From NCBI GenBank assembly GCA_039707465.1, contig CM077643.1, forward strand, positions 43,658,105 to 43,722,104: a stretch of 64,000 bases of DNA, written 5' to 3'. Under the pieces are notes generated by a model that was not told the DNA's origin, did no database searches, and was given only the letters and a program-made list of their open reading frames with translations. The stretch is from Rhabdophis nuchalis. Its lineage: Eukaryota > Chordata > Lepidosauria > Squamata > Natricidae. Shown in pieces: positions 1-12,619 of the stretch (its first letter is position 1; every line of letters starts with the position of its first letter). Position numbers and translations under genes: made by a program.

Positions 1-594
1 ACCCCACTGGTATTTCAAAGGGCCACGAAGATGTGACAATTTGCCTACCGTAGTCCTTTATTAAGGACGTTTGATGCGCCTCTTCCTTTACTTTGTTCTC
101 ATCGAAGTTTGTTTTCTCTACCATCTCTTTTCATTCTTTGTGTTGTTGTTATATGCTTCCTTGTTTTTAAATGCTTTTAACAATTTGCAAACTCTATCAT
201 CTATGCTTCTTGTTGTAGACACTCTAAGACCTCTGTATAGGTCAGACATACAATACTGTTAAGAGTCACTGCAGAATCTATATGAGTCTTCTGTACACAC
301 TAAACCAGAATGGACGTACTAAAAGGCACTGCTTGACGCGAGAGAAGAAAATGATTTTTTAAAAAGTCAAGATGGAAGCTGGAGTAGTACAATTGAAGCT
401 TGATGTACATAAAAAAACACAGAGCAGTGGCCATCTTGTCTTTTTTTGTTCCTATCCTATGGACACCTTCAGTCTGGGATATGCAGAATTATCTCAAATT
501 GCTACTAGTGTTTAAAGAACTGAAAACGTTACCATGCAAATTTGAGGTGTTTCAAAGAGCACGTGGATATTCATATACTAAGCATACCACAGTA
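1..594. other. No recognised feature
   Basis: AT-rich sequence with short open frames only. I see no conserved protein, RNA gene or repeat family. Confidence 0.5.
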
Positions 595-965
595 TAAGTA
601 GTTCTCAACTTATGACCATAATTGAACCCAAAATTTATGTTGTTGAGACATTTGTTAAGTGGGTTTTGCCCCATTTTATGACCTTTCTTGCCACATTTAA
701 GTGAATCATTGCAGTTGTTAAATTAGTAACATAGTTGTAAAGTGAATCTAGGTTCCCCATTGATTTTGCTTGCCAGAGGGTTGCAAAAGGTGATCACATG
801 GCCCCGGGATGCTGCTTCTGTCATAAATATGCCATGCATCGGAATTTTGATCACATGGCCATGGGGATGCTGAACTGGTCGTAAGTGTGGAAAAACCATG
901 ATCAGCCACCTTTTTCAGCATCTTTGTAATGGTCACTAAACAAACTGTTGTAGGTCTATCTTCTA
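595..965 (+). mobile_element. TA-type MITE, eroded ends
   Basis: The interior is clear (TTTTGCCCCATTTTATGACC, GGTGATCACATGGCC, GATCACATGGCCATGGGG), but both termini are mutated. A further partial copy follows at about 1030-1110. Confidence 0.75.
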
Positions 966-1184
966 TTCAAATGTACATGAATTCTTCCATGAAGAAACCA
1001 AATGTATTAAAACTGTCATAAAATCAAGTGTGACTCAACTTACAACCAACCCCAACAACTTACGATGGAAATTCTGCTCCCAATTGTGGTTGTAACTTGA
1101 CAACTATCTATAGGTTTGGGTTTGTTTATCTATATAGTCTGAAAGCTGCATGTGACTTTTTAAAAATTATCATTTTATTCTTTA

Positions 1185-1690
1185 CTTTACTTTATTCATA
1201 CTTTTATACCACCCTCTCTCCCAAATGGGACTCAGGGCGGTACACAGGAATAAAAATAAAATATAAATAAACAGACAACAAGTAAGTTTAAAATTAAATT
1301 AAATGAATTTGACCCGTGCTAAAACTTAATTTAAAAACCCAGCTAAAAATTCAATAATAAACATAACTATGTCAGGCCGGCCACATGGAAGAAGTGTGTT
1401 TTAAGTGCTCGACGGAAGAGGCGAAGGTCCGTGATTGTGCGGAGGTCGGGGGGTAGGTCGTTCCAGAGGGCTGGGCCAGCCACAGAGAAGGCTGTTCCCC
1501 TGGGGGCCACCAGCCGGCACTTTCCGGCGGACGGCACCCTGAGGAGACCCACCCTGTGGATGTGGACAGGCCGGGTGGAAGTATGTGGCAGGAGGCGGTC
1601 CTGCAAGTAGCCAGGTCCTATGCCATGGAGCGCTTAAAAGATGGTCACTAAGACCTTGAAGTACACCCGGAAAGCCACAGGCAGAAAGAA
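1185..1690 (-). mobile_element. L2-like LINE 3' fragment
   Basis: The complement of 1367-1606 encodes the conserved C-terminus (LLPHTS, GPALWNDLPPDLRT, LKTHFFHVAGLT). The 3' terminal motif is near 1205-1245, next to a TTTACTTTACTTTATT tail. It is 5'-truncated at about 1690. Confidence 0.85.
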
Positions 1691-2670
1691 AATCTAGATG
1701 CCACAAGTAATTTTTTTTCTACAACCAGCACATTTCAGAACAAATTTTCCTTAGAAACCTTACTAAATATAAAGAAATTGTCTGAATAAGTCAGTGATTG
1801 TAAAATAAAAGAACTAAACTAAAATGGGTATATAATATTAAATGTAATCATCTTTTTCCTTAGATGAATAGTCAGTTATCAGAATTTAACCCACACAGAA
1901 TGAAAACTGTTTTGATTTTAACAGCTGGAATTTGTATTTCCAAAATGGGGGTGGAGAATAACTTACAAGCATTTGCTTGTTTTCCTCCTACCAAGCTTTG
2001 GGAGAGCATCTAATGCAATCTAACAACACTCCAATCCAAATTACTCTGATTAACATGGTTACAGTTCCTTGTAATTCCTTTGAGGAGAAAAAAAACCATT
2101 AAAACCCAGAGGAAAAAAGAAAATAAGTGCATAAGCTTGATTTCTGGTGACTACATGAACAAGTCATTTGCTTGGTATTTCCTTCTGGGTTGTTTTTATA
2201 ATTTTCCAAACTAACCTGGAGTCTTGAGATTTACTAGTGATTTTAATCCAAATACAACTAGATCCACTACTGATCAGTTGTTTTTTTTTTAAAGATCTAA
2301 AGCTATCTAGCTCCTGCCACCAGCTTTGGGGTTATAGGAATAAAAATACCCACTTATAAGCAGCTTTTAAAAAACTTCACCCCCTCATCAATTAAAATAT
2401 TCTCCAGAATATTTGACTCTTAGCTGGGCATACGAAATATTTAGACACTGGCCATCTGCAAATCATTGACTGAAAGAGTGTCTAAATTTCTGAATCAGAC
2501 ATATTCAGTTTTTTCTTATTTTGAATCTTCCTATAACTTCAAGAAACACTGAATATGTATTCAAATTTGCAGAGAGATGTGTTTAAGTTTGTACCACACA
2601 AAAGTTGTATCAGCCTCTTTGTTACACAGGAATTCACGAAAACCCACATCTGACTAGAGTGCCTAAACTA
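1691..2670. other. No recognised feature
   Basis: AT-rich unique-looking sequence with no repeat or coding signal that I can name. It may be MAP4K5 intron. Confidence 0.5.
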
Positions 2671-3125
2671 CCGTATTTTTCAGAGTATAAGACGCACCTT
2701 TTTTCCTCTAAAAAGAGGCTGAAAATCTGGGTGCGTCTTATACATCGAATACAGCATTTTTTGTCTCCTGAAACCCCGCCCCTTCACCAAAATGGCCACA
2801 CGCATACCCTTATGGAGGCTTCCAGAGAGCTCCTGGGAGCTGGGGAGGGCAGAAATGAGCAAAAAAAAAGCCCCCAACAGCACTCTTTAAGTCTCCATAG
2901 GGCTATGCATGCTATTTTTTGACCAACAAATGGCTCGTTTTCACGAAAAAAAGGGCCATTTTTCCTCGTTTTGTTTCCCCTCCCCAGGAGCACTCTGCAA
3001 GCCCTCCCAATCCTATTCATGCCTTTTATTTGAGAAAACAAATGGGCCCATTTTCACAAAAAAGGGCCATTTGGGGGAGGTTTGCACAGTGCAAAAAGGG
3101 ATGTTTTTTTTCCCTTTCGGAAAGC
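2671..3125. mobile_element. Truncated copy of the GTATAAGACGCACC element
   Basis: It begins ACCGTATTTTTCAGAGTAT and matches the interior of 59665-60424 (GGAGCTGGGGAGGGCAGAA, TATGCATGC, AGGGCCATTT), but the right terminus is missing. Open frames across it have no recognisable protein. Confidence 0.65.
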
Positions 3126-3254
3126 TGTTTAGTTAGAGAGATTGATGAGAATTACATTGGTCAAGTACTGTGCCTGCAGAAACAAAGATTTGTTCCAAAG
3201 GTGATCAGTGATTTCCTTCTCCAGCACATGGGTAAATACACCTGGAAACATCTA

Positions 3255-3504
3255 CCTACCTACCTACCTACTCTCTCTCTCTCTCCCTACCTATCTAACC
3301 GTATTTCTCTCTCTCTCTCTATTTCTCTGTCTCTATCCCTCTACTTACCTTTCTACACTCTCTCTCTTCCTACCTATCTACTGTATTTCTCTCCCCTCTA
3401 TATACCTACCTACCTACTCTCTCTCTCTCCCTACCTATCTACTGTATTTCTCTCTCTCTCTATTTCTGTCTCTCTATCCCTCTACCTACTTATCTATCTA
3501 CACA
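3255..3504. repeat. CTAC/CTCT/CTAT compound microsatellite
   Basis: CTACCTACC, CTCTCTCT and TATCTATC units alternate in three broad blocks, next to the LINE tail at 3505. Ser/Leu/Tyr-rich open frames here are artefacts. Confidence 0.95.
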
Positions 3505-3690
3505 CATTCTTAATCTTTATTGTATTTCTATACCACCCTCTCTCCCAGACGGGACTCAGGGCGGTGCACAGGAACAATAAAAAATATAAAAATATATAGA
3601 CAATCAAGTAGTTAAAACTGAATTAAATAAAATTTGGACTGTGCTAAAAACATAATTAAAACCCAACTAAAATCAGCCATAAAAAATAGG
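3505..3690 (-). mobile_element. L2-like LINE 3' tail
   Basis: Only the 3' UTR and terminal motif remain (ACCACCCTCTCTCCCAGACG at about 3531-3550 on the plus strand, the complement of the family end), directly beside the CT-rich microsatellite at 3255-3500. Confidence 0.75.
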
Positions 3691-5102
3691 CTTAATACTT
3701 TATTTGAATAATGCTTTTGCATCCCCATCTATATATTTTAAGAGGATGCAACTTACAGAGATATATATCTTCAGGAAAATGCAATTTAATTTAGGCTTTT
3801 CATTTTCTGTCCCAAACATCACAGTCTAATGCTATTTTTTATCTTGAGTAAGAATCTTCTCTTTCCCAAATCCTTTTGAACATATGCTATGATTGCTATG
3901 GAATGGCTTTTTAAAGTAGAAAAGGATATATGATATATTCCTCTTACAAGTATGTTCATTAGCATACATGCTAGCTTAAAAAGATTACTCCAGAGTTAAA
4001 CCTAATGATTCAATTCATCTAATATGCTACCCCAAAGTCCAACAAAACACATGAAATCGTAGTGTGCTGTGTGAACCCACTGTAGTGTATGAAACTTTGT
4101 ATATTTCTTAGCAATGGATGAACCTAGCCAATTGTGATTCATTTAACAAAATATGGATAAGCAAACCATAGCTTAGTGCAAAGGAAGTGAAGCAGTTCTT
4201 CATGGTATAAACCTGAAGTGGTTTGTGTTGTATGTGATAATTGTGATTGTTTCCATAGCAGTATCATGGCTACTACAACAAGCAACTTTATTTGCTTATG
4301 AATATAATACTACTTATGTTCAATACACACTTGGACAGCACTACAATGCATTCAAACTCAGTTGCTTGGCCAATTATCTCTTTACTTAAGCTACTATTCG
4401 GCAGCATGAAAAATGTTATAAGGAATTAAGGTTTCTCTGTAAAATCCTAAGATCTAGAAACAGACACTAACTTAGTACATCATGACAATTCCATCTAGTT
4501 AGAGGTCAGTTTCCTCTATCCAAACCCAGGGCCAGAGATGAAAAGTAAAAGGGAAGGGAGTAGGGAGAGCACATATAAAACTTGTTGGCTAGTTCCATGA
4601 TCACAAGACTAAGACGAAGGCAATGCTGTTTCCAACCCACAAAACAAAAAAAGCTACCAGGAGAAAAATTGACAGCTTTATTATTATTAGCTTACACAAC
4701 AGAAGCAATATTGTGCAATGGACAACACATTCAATCTTTCGGCATTTGTTTATTATATAGATGACTAACAGAGTTTCTGAGAAATTCATACCATCTAGCA
4801 AGGCTAGGGTAACGGCTCAACTCCAAATGATGACGTTTTAAATCTCTATATTGAATGAAGATCTATCGCTTTACATTGAACAAAATTTGGTACTATACTC
4901 CAAGAAGAGCTAACAATTATTACTAAAGTTCTCCAGTAGTATATACCTGGCAGCACATCTCATACTCCATTATCTGGTGCAGAAAAGGTGCCTAATACAT
5001 CTCAATATCTAAACCAAGTACAAAAAACTACAGTATTTTTATTTTATAGTTAGAATGTGGGTGCTATTTTGAACTTTAAAAGAAGAGCTGGACATTAAAA
5101 CA
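3691..5102. other. No recognised gene
   Basis: AT-rich sequence. The stretch around 4050-4215 (GTGTGAACCC near its start) vaguely resembles 37520-37720, suggesting an old unnamed repeat. No coding evidence. Confidence 0.4.
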
Positions 5103-7085
5103 GCAATTTATTTATTTTATTTGATTTGTAAACCGCACCAATCTCCGTCGAGACGGACTCTGGGCGGTGCACAGGATATTAAAATCTACAATAAATAACA
5201 AATATACAAAAGTTAAAAAGAAATTAAATAATAAACCTGTGCTAAAATTCCCATTAAAACCTATCTAATTTAGCTGAGGCTCTATCGTTCCTAGATTTAA
5301 ATTCTATGCTTAGTCCAGCTTGCTGAAAGAGATGTGTCTTAAGTGAGCAGCGGAGGAGGGGAAGGTCCGTGATAGTGCGAAGTTCGGGGGGGAGGTCGTT
5401 CCAGAGGGCAGGCCTTGCCACAGAGTGCCCTACTCCTGGGCGTCACCAGCCGGCATTGACCGGCAGTTGGCACCCTGAGGAGGCCCTCTCTGTGGGAGCG
5501 AATCGGTCGGTGGGAGGTATGTGGCAGGAGGCGGTCCCGCAAATAGCTAGGCCCCGAGCCATGGAGCGATTTGAAGATGGTAACAAGCACCTTGAAGCGC
5601 ACCCGGAAGGCCACTGGTAGCCAGTGCAGCTCGCGCAGGAGAGGTGTTACATGGGAACTTCGAGATGTTCCCGAAATCCCCCGCGCGGCCACATTCTGGA
5701 CTAACTGGAGCCTCCGGATGCACCTCAAGTGGAGCCCCATGTAGAGAGCGTTGCAATAGTCAAGGCAGGACGTCACGAGTGCTTGAGTGACTGTGCGGAG
5801 GGCGTCCCGGTCCAGAAAGGGACGCAACTGGCGTACCAGTTGAACCTGGTAAAAAGCCCCCCTGGTCACGGCCGCCACATGGTCATCCAGGGACAGCCGT
5901 GAATCCAGGAGGACGCCTAAGTTGCGAGCCCTTTCCACTGGGGCCATTGACTCACCCCCGATAACCAGCGATGGAATTAGCTGGCTATGCCGGGACGCCG
6001 GAAACCACAGCCACTCGGTCTTGGACGGGTTGAGCCGGAGTTTGTTACTTCCCATCTAGAGGCGCACGGCTTCCACACACTGGGACATCACTTGGACAGC
6101 ATTGTTGGGGTGGTTGGGGGTAGATATGTACAGCTGAGTATCATCAGCGTACAGGTGGTACTCTACCCCACAACGACGGCTGATCTCACCCAGCGGCTTC
6201 ATGTAGATGTTAAACAGGAGGGGCGAGAGGACCGACCCCTGAGGCACCCCACATGTTAGGGGCCTCGACGTCGACCTCTGCCCTCCTGTCAGTACAAATA
6301 GCGACCGACCGGAGAGGTAGGAGGAGAGCCACTGTAAAACAGTGCCCTCCACTCCCAACCTCCCCAGTCGGCGCAATAGGATACCATGGCTGATGGTATC
6401 AAAAGCCGTTGAGAGGTCTAACAGAACCAGGATAGAGGAATAACCCCTATCTCTGGCCCTCCAGAGATCATCTACCAACACGACCAATGCTGTCTCTGTG
6501 CTGTGCCCGGGGCGGAAGCCGGACTGGCGCGGGTCTAGATAAGCAGTTTCCTCCAGGTGTCGAGGGAACTGTTGTGCCACCACACTCTCAACAACCTTCG
6601 CAAGGAAGTGAAGGTTGGAGACCGGACAATAATTAATTAATAACGCTGGGTCCAGGGAAGGCTTCTTGAGGAGGGGCCTCACCACCGCCTCTTTCAAGGT
6701 GGCAGGCAAGAACCCCTCACTCAAAGAAGCGTTCACTATTTCCTGGAGCCAGCCTCGCATCACCTCCCAGGAGGCCAGTACCAACCAGGAAGGACACGGG
6801 TCCAATAAGCATGTGGTGGCATTTAGCCGCCTCGGCAACCTGTCCATGTCTTCGGAAGTAACAAAGTCGAACTCATCCCACAAAACGGTCTCAAGACCCG
6901 GCTCGGACAATCCGCCGAGATCTATTGGAGTGGAGGCCAGGTCGTCCCGGATCCGAGCGATTTTATCCTGCAGATAAGTTCCAAATTCCTCTGCTCTGCC
7001 CTGCAGAGGAGCTTCCCGCGGCCCTTGATGAAGAAGGGAGCGGGTCACTCTAAACAGGGCGGCAGGGCGGTTATATATGCTCTTC
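5103..7085 (-). mobile_element. 5'-truncated L2-like LINE, degraded
   Basis: The minus-strand frame from 7162 to 6056 and on to 5339 covers the linker and reverse transcriptase ([43 protein letters not shown]). A TAG replaces a conserved tryptophan codon at about 6056-6058, and a frameshift near 5425 spoils the C-terminus. The 3' end with its CACCGCCCAGAGTC-type motif lies at 5103-5180. Homology stops near 7085, so the endonuclease is missing. Confidence 0.88.
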
Positions 7086-7089
7086 AACT

Positions 7090-8024
7090 TCATTAAAGTG
7101 ACATACACTGTAGCAAAATGTCCTAATTTCACATAGAAAATTGATGAGCTTTGGACTGACAATGATCAGGCAAAACACCCTGGGGCTATAATTTAATTGA
7201 TGTGTCAACCCTTCCTGCACCAACTTTGAAAAACAGAAATTCTGCCATGGAGATAATTAGGAAACGGGGAAAGTCAGTTATTAAAATATTTTACTTATTT
7301 ATATCTCTCCACACATGTTGTATATACATACATACACACAGAGAGACACAAACACACACTGCAATTACAGATGGAGAACTATTTGGAGCTTTGGCCAGCT
7401 CAAAGAGGATGCCACAGAGCTAGAAACAGACAATCAAAGCTAAGAGAGGGAGGAAGGGAGGGAGGGAGGGAGAGGAGGGAAGGATGTAATAAAAATATAA
7501 ATGGGTAAGTAATGCACAGTTCAGGTGTCTTGTCATGCATACACACAAGACTCTTTGCCAGGAATCATATAGATGGCCCTCCCATGTAACTGCAGAAACC
7601 TGAAAACAGCTCTGGGGCTTTGTATTCCTAGCGGTAATAAAGACTGAATTATTTCTGGGTCAGTATACAGTACACCTCAAACTGCTACAGAGCTAGGGTG
7701 GGTTTTTAAGTGAGGGGGAGAAGAGTGATGTTAGAACTCTGCGGCTGGGGTTCCCTACTGAAGGGAACTTTTGTTCCATTATTCCTACCAACTCCTAAGC
7801 TTCAGGTTGTCTCAGGAAAAAGCAGCCGGATGGCTTTGCAGTTCTTCCTCCTTAACCAAACCAAAAGGGCAGAGATGAAAGTGACAATTATTTTGTCACT
7901 TTCCACTGGAGCTGAATGCAGGCTATGGTGCGCTTTTGTGTAGAATTGTGGTAAGGGAACATTGATTCTTGCTTGCAGTAGTGAAGCAAAAGTAAATGCA
8001 TCAGGTATGCATTTCAAATTCAGC
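7090..8024. other. No recognised gene
   Basis: Apart from a GGGA tract at 7446-7486 I recognise nothing; short open frames lack protein similarity. Confidence 0.5.
7446..7486. repeat. (GGGA)n microsatellite
   Basis: GGAGGAAGGGAGGGAGGGAG purine run. Confidence 0.85.
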
Positions 8025-9768
8025 ATCGAGAACAGAGGTTCTCAACCCCTTGGGGGGTCGAACATCCATTTCACAGGAGTCGCCTAAGACCATTGGAAAA
8101 CACGTATTTTTGAAAAAATACTGAAAACATAAAATAATTTTATGGTTGTGGGTCACATGAGGAACTGGACCCAGCATTGTTGGTAAATTACCGTCCGGTC
8201 TCCAACCTTCACTTCTTGGCGAAGGTTGTAGAGAGTGTGGTGGCGCAACAGTTTCCCCGTCACCTGGAGGAAATTGATTATCTGGACCGGCTTCCGGTCC
8301 GGGCACAGCACCGAGACGGCATTGGTCGCGTTGGTGGATGATCTCTGGAGGGACAGAGATGGGGGTTGTTCCTCCATCCTGATCCTATTAGATCTCTCGG
8401 CGGCTTTTGATACCATCGACCATGGTATCCTATTGCATTGGCTGGAGGGGTTGGGGGTGAGGGGCACCGTGTTGCGGTGGTTCTCCTCCTACCTCTCCGG
8501 TCGATCGCAATTTGTGTTGGCAGGAGGGCAGAGGTCAACCTCGAGACCACTCACTTGTGGGGTGCCTCAGGGGTCGGTCCTCTCACCACTCCTGTTCAAC
8601 ACATATATGAAGCCGCTGGGCGAGATCATCCGTGGTTTTGGGGTAGAGTACCATCTGTACGCTGATGATACTCAGCTGTACATATCTACCCAAAACCACC
8701 CCAACAATGCCGTCAAAGTGATGTCCCGGTGTCTGGAAGCCGTGCGGGTCTGGATGGGAAGGAACAGACTCAGACTCAATCCGTTCAAGACCGAGTGGCT
8801 GTGGTTCCCGGCGTCCCGGTACAACCAGTTGATACCATCACTGGCCATAGGGGGCGAACATCTAGCCCCCGTGGACAGGGCACGCAACTTAGGCGTCCTC
8901 CTGGATACCAGGCTGTCGTTAGAAGACCATTTGACGGCCGTGGCCAGGGGGGCGTTCTACCAGGTTCGCCTGGTCCGCCAATTGCGCCCCTTACTTGACC
9001 GGGACGCCCTTCGCAGTCATTCATGCGCTCGTGACATCCCGTTTAGACTACTGTAATGCTCTCTACATGGGGCTCCCCTTGAGGTGCACCCGAAGATTGC
9101 AGCTAGTCCAGAATGCAGCCGCGCGAGCAATTATGGGAGCTCCTAGGTGCTCCCATGTAACACCGCTCTTGTGTGAGCTGCATTGGCTGCCTGTGGCCTT
9201 TCGGGTGCACTTCAAGGTGTTGATTATCATCTTTAAAGCGCTCCATGGCACGGGACCTAGTTATCTACGGGATCGCATCCTACCCCACACATCCCTGCAG
9301 CCGATTCACTCCCACAGAGAGGGACTTCTTCGGGTGCCGTCCACTAGGCAATGCCAGCGGGCGACGCCCGGGCCTTCTCTGTGCCGGGCCCAACTCTCTG
9401 GAACGACCTACCCCCTGAACTCAGAATGACCATGGACCTCCGTTCTTTCCGCCATAAACTCAAGACTTATTTTTTCCAACAGGCCGGCCTGGCCTAACTC
9501 CACCTAGCCTTTAGCCTGAAATTAAATTGTTTTAATTGGTTTTAAGGGAAATAGTTTTAATTTATTGTAAATTTTAGCACAGGGTTAATAATTTAATTTG
9601 ATTTTAAATTTTGTACATTGTCATGTTTATATATGTTTTTTAATTTCCTGTGCACCACCCCGAGTCCCTTTGGGAAAGGGAGCGGTATATAAGTTTAATA
9701 AATGAATGAATGAATTAATTAATTAAAGGGTCACGGCATTAGGAAGATTGAGACCCACTGATCTAGAA
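8025..9768. mobile_element. SPIN-like non-autonomous hAT, split by a LINE
   Basis: The left part is 8033-8167 (CAGAGGTTCTCAACCCCTT, GTCGCCTAAGACCATTGG, AAAATAATTTTATGGTTGTG) and the right part is 9723-9760 (AAAGGGTCACGGCATTAGGA, then TTGAGACCCACTG). Target duplications are ATCGAGAA (8025-8032) and ATCTAGAA (9761-9768), 7 of 8 matching, of the NTCTAGAN type known for SPIN. The coordinates include the duplications and the LINE inside. SPIN elements are known to have moved between tetrapod lineages, including squamates. Confidence 0.82.
8168..9722 (+). mobile_element. L2-like LINE fragment inserted in a SPIN-like hAT
   Basis: The reverse transcriptase and C-terminal region are on the plus strand ([34 protein letters not shown], then the C-terminal LPHTS region), broken by small deletions near 8285, 9015 and 9370. 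The tail is AATGAATGAATTAATTAA. The 5' truncation at about 8168 and the 3' end at about 9722 lie exactly between the two halves of a hAT element, so the LINE is younger than that element. Confidence 0.87.
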
Positions 9769-9892
9769 CATGTGTGTCAAACCTGATCGTGGCACGCGAC
9801 TTATCGTGACGTATTTTGCCTTTGCGGAGCTGGGGTGGGCATGGCCTGCACGTGACCCATCTGGTTCACAGGCCACCAGTTTGACACACCTG
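9769..9892. mobile_element. Second hAT element sharing the SPIN target duplication
   Basis: The termini CATGTGTGTCAAACC and GTTTGACACACCTG are inverted. It is flanked by ATCTAGAA at 9761-9768 and 9893-9900. The left copy is also the right target duplication of the SPIN-like element. The terminus type matches the element at 15045-15395. Confidence 0.8.
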
Positions 9893-9954
9893 ATCTAGAA
9901 AATGAGAATGGTGACAGTGTGGAAGTGCTAATAGATAACTAGTGACAGATTAAT

Positions 9955-10627
9955 GACTCCCTTGTCACTCAAGCCCTCGTTATTTCCCGCCTGGACTACT
10001 GTAACGCCCTCTACATGGGGCTCCCCTTGAGGTGCACACGGTGACTCCAGCTAGTGCAGAATGCGGCCGCGCGGGGGATTTTGGGAGTCTCTCGTTACTC
10101 CCATGTAACACCTCTCCTGCGCGAACTGCACTGGCTGCCTGTGGTCTTCCGGGTGCGCTTCAAGGTGTTAGTCACCATCTTTAAAGCGCTCCATGGCACG
10201 GGTCCTGGTTACTTGAGAGACCGCCTCCTACCACATACCTCCCTTCGACCTGTCCGCTCCCTCAGGGTGCCATCAGCCGGTCAATGCCGACTGGCGACTC
10301 CCAGGGGAAGAGCCTTCTCTGTGGCGGGTCCGGCACTCTGGAACGACCTGCCCCCCGATATCCATACCATCACGGACCAACGCCTCTTCTGTCGGATGTT
10401 AAAAGCACATTTCTTTCATCTAGCCGGCCTGACATGGACTAAGGGTATAATTTTAAATTTTGATATTTATTGGTTTTAATTTTTAATTTTTATATTATCC
10501 AAATTTTAGCACAGATTTAATAATTTAATTGTCTTTTATATTTTGTATGTATTGTTGGGTTTTTATCTTTCTGTGCACTGCCCTGAGTCCCTTTAGGGAA
10601 AATAGGGCGGTATATAAATCGAAATAA

Positions 10628-10670
<43 letters not shown>

Positions 10671-10675
10671 AAAAG
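9955..10675 (+). mobile_element. L2-like LINE 3' fragment with (AAAT)n tail
   Basis: It begins in the codons for [16 protein letters not shown] and reads through the conserved C-terminus (10054-10479; GPALWNDLPPDIHT) with a small in-frame loss near 10260. The 3' UTR, terminal motif and an (AAAT)n tract at 10626-10671 follow. Confidence 0.85.
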
Positions 10676-10920
10676 CAATTCAGAAAAAAATCCACAAAGG
10701 CTATCAATGACTATTAATTATGACAACAGCTTGCCTCAGTACATATAGTTGCTACAGTACATGAGTGGAATTGTATTCATGTCCTGCTTGTGGACTCCCA
10801 AAAATGTGTAGCTCATTAGTGTGGTAACAGAATGGTAAATTATTATATTAAGATCTTTTCTTTCATCAAGCAAAACTCTTTTCCTTTTATGTACTCTTCT
10901 GAAAATTACTTGATGTTGGT

Positions 10921-11206
10921 TTAATTCCTCAATTTACAACCATTCATTTAGCAATTGTTCGGAGTTACAATGGCACTGAAAATAGTGGCAACCAGTCTTT
11001 GCACTTATGATTGTCAGATCATTCCCATGGTCATGTGATCAAAATTCACGCACTTGGCACCTGGCATGTTTTTATGAGTTGCAACATCCTGGGGTCATGT
11101 GATTGCTCATTTTTACTTAACAGAGGCAAAATCAGGCACAATTCAACTGCCTTGCTTAGCAATCATTATTCTGGTTCCAATTGTCATAAGTCAAGAATAT
11201 TACCTG
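10921..11206 (-). mobile_element. TA-type MITE, reverse orientation
   Basis: CCTCAATTTACAACC at the left and ATTACCTG at the right, with the family interior reversed (CCCATGGTCATGTGATC, TGGGGTCATGTGATTGC). The ends are degenerate. Confidence 0.7.
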
Positions 11207-11324
11207 TACTATTTAAAATCAGTTTGAATGGGGCATCAACCATTCAGTGTTTTTCTCAGCTCTCAAGCAACATAAGTGCCACTTACTATGGAGATCAGTC
11301 CAGCATCTTTAAAGTGGAAGTAAA

Positions 11325-11470
11325 AGTAGATTCTCAGCCCTCGGAAAGGGGCAATGGCAAACCATGTCTGAAAAAACTTTGCCAAGAAAACTCATGGATT
11401 TGTCCAGGCAGTCTCCAAGAATCAGAGATAACTGAATGGAAGATCTTTTTAAAATATACTTTTGTACTAG
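11325..11470 (+). mobile_element. SINE 3' half with BovB-like tail
   Basis: GGGGCAATGGCAAACCATGT, CTTTGCCAAGAAAACTCATG, and a tail AGAATCAGAGATAACTGAAT that resembles the GAATCGGACACGACTGA end. Confidence 0.6.
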
Positions 11471-11474
11471 ATAA

Positions 11475-12615
11475 TTCTATCATTCTATCATAGCAAGGAT
11501 CACCACATATGCAGTATAAAAAAAGTGACACCAGAAAATCGACAATGCTAGAATTGGAATGTTGCATATAATAGCAACTGCCCACTTACTCTCCTCACCC
11601 AGCACATTCCTTCTTCCCCTCAACTCTGCAGCGGATTCAGTGACCCTCTGCCTTTTCCTCCTGCTCTGGGGATATCCCAGGAACATAGCCAGAAATGAAA
11701 GCAGATATAGGATATTAATGCAGACTTTAGGCGACATTCGTCCCATTCATGTGAGAAGTACTGTAAAAGTATGAAGCTGGGAACAGGACAACCTTGCCCT
11801 TTCTGAGACTCTAATCCACATTTCTATGTTGAGAGAGAGATTCAGAAGAGAGAGTCTACTTCTAAGGGAAACTAGAGAGTCTTTCCCATGGACAACTTTG
11901 CGCCCTTCACATTTTTACCCTTTGCCTCAACAGGCTGGGTACTCTGAATTGCTCAACCTCCATCTTAAAAAAACATGAGTACATTAAATTAATATAGCAA
12001 AAGTGTTGCAAAACCTCTACATTCCTGCATGAGCTCTCACAAAACCGCCTAGGCAACACCATTGACATCTTGATAGGTTTGATAAATGTGCAAGATTTAG
12101 ACAATTAAAAATGAGTATGTTTCTTCCCCCCACACCCCCTCTGCAGTGCTTGAATAGGAGCCAATCCCTAAATTAGACTCAGGTCACCTTTCATTCCTTC
12201 CAATTCAATACTCAATGGATTAAAAAGAATGCTGGGACAACTCCTCCAAAATATGCATGTGGTTAAATCTATTCATAAAAAGCATCTGGAAGGCTTTCTC
12301 ATTAACAGGGACTGTAGTTCCTTTCAAACCTTCACACAAGGAGACAGCATGATAAACCAATTTATATTAATTTTCAAAACCTTAGCCTGATTCTTTAGAA
12401 ACACAGTGCATGAATGGGCTATTATGACTTCTGCATGGAGGAAGGAATTCAGATCTCTTTAGCCCATAACCACACCACTCCTCAAATAGTATCTACATAT
12501 GATGCAAGGTCTTTGATGAACAGGTCTCTCAGATAAATATAAACTCTTTATGTAATGGTGACTTTTGAATATTTTCAGTCAAGCTTATATTGGCAGTGTA
12601 AAGCAGATCACAGCT
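11475..12615. other. No recognised feature
   Basis: Unique-looking AT-rich sequence between a SINE fragment and a MITE. Confidence 0.5.
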
Positions 12616-12619
12616 ATTA

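Noticed and set aside
2919..3599. 226-codon plus-strand frame
   Set aside because: Its second half is the translation of a CTAC/CTCT microsatellite and its first half lies in a truncated DNA element.
11011..11493. 160-codon plus-strand frame
   Set aside because: It overlaps a MITE and a SINE 3' half and has no conserved protein motif.
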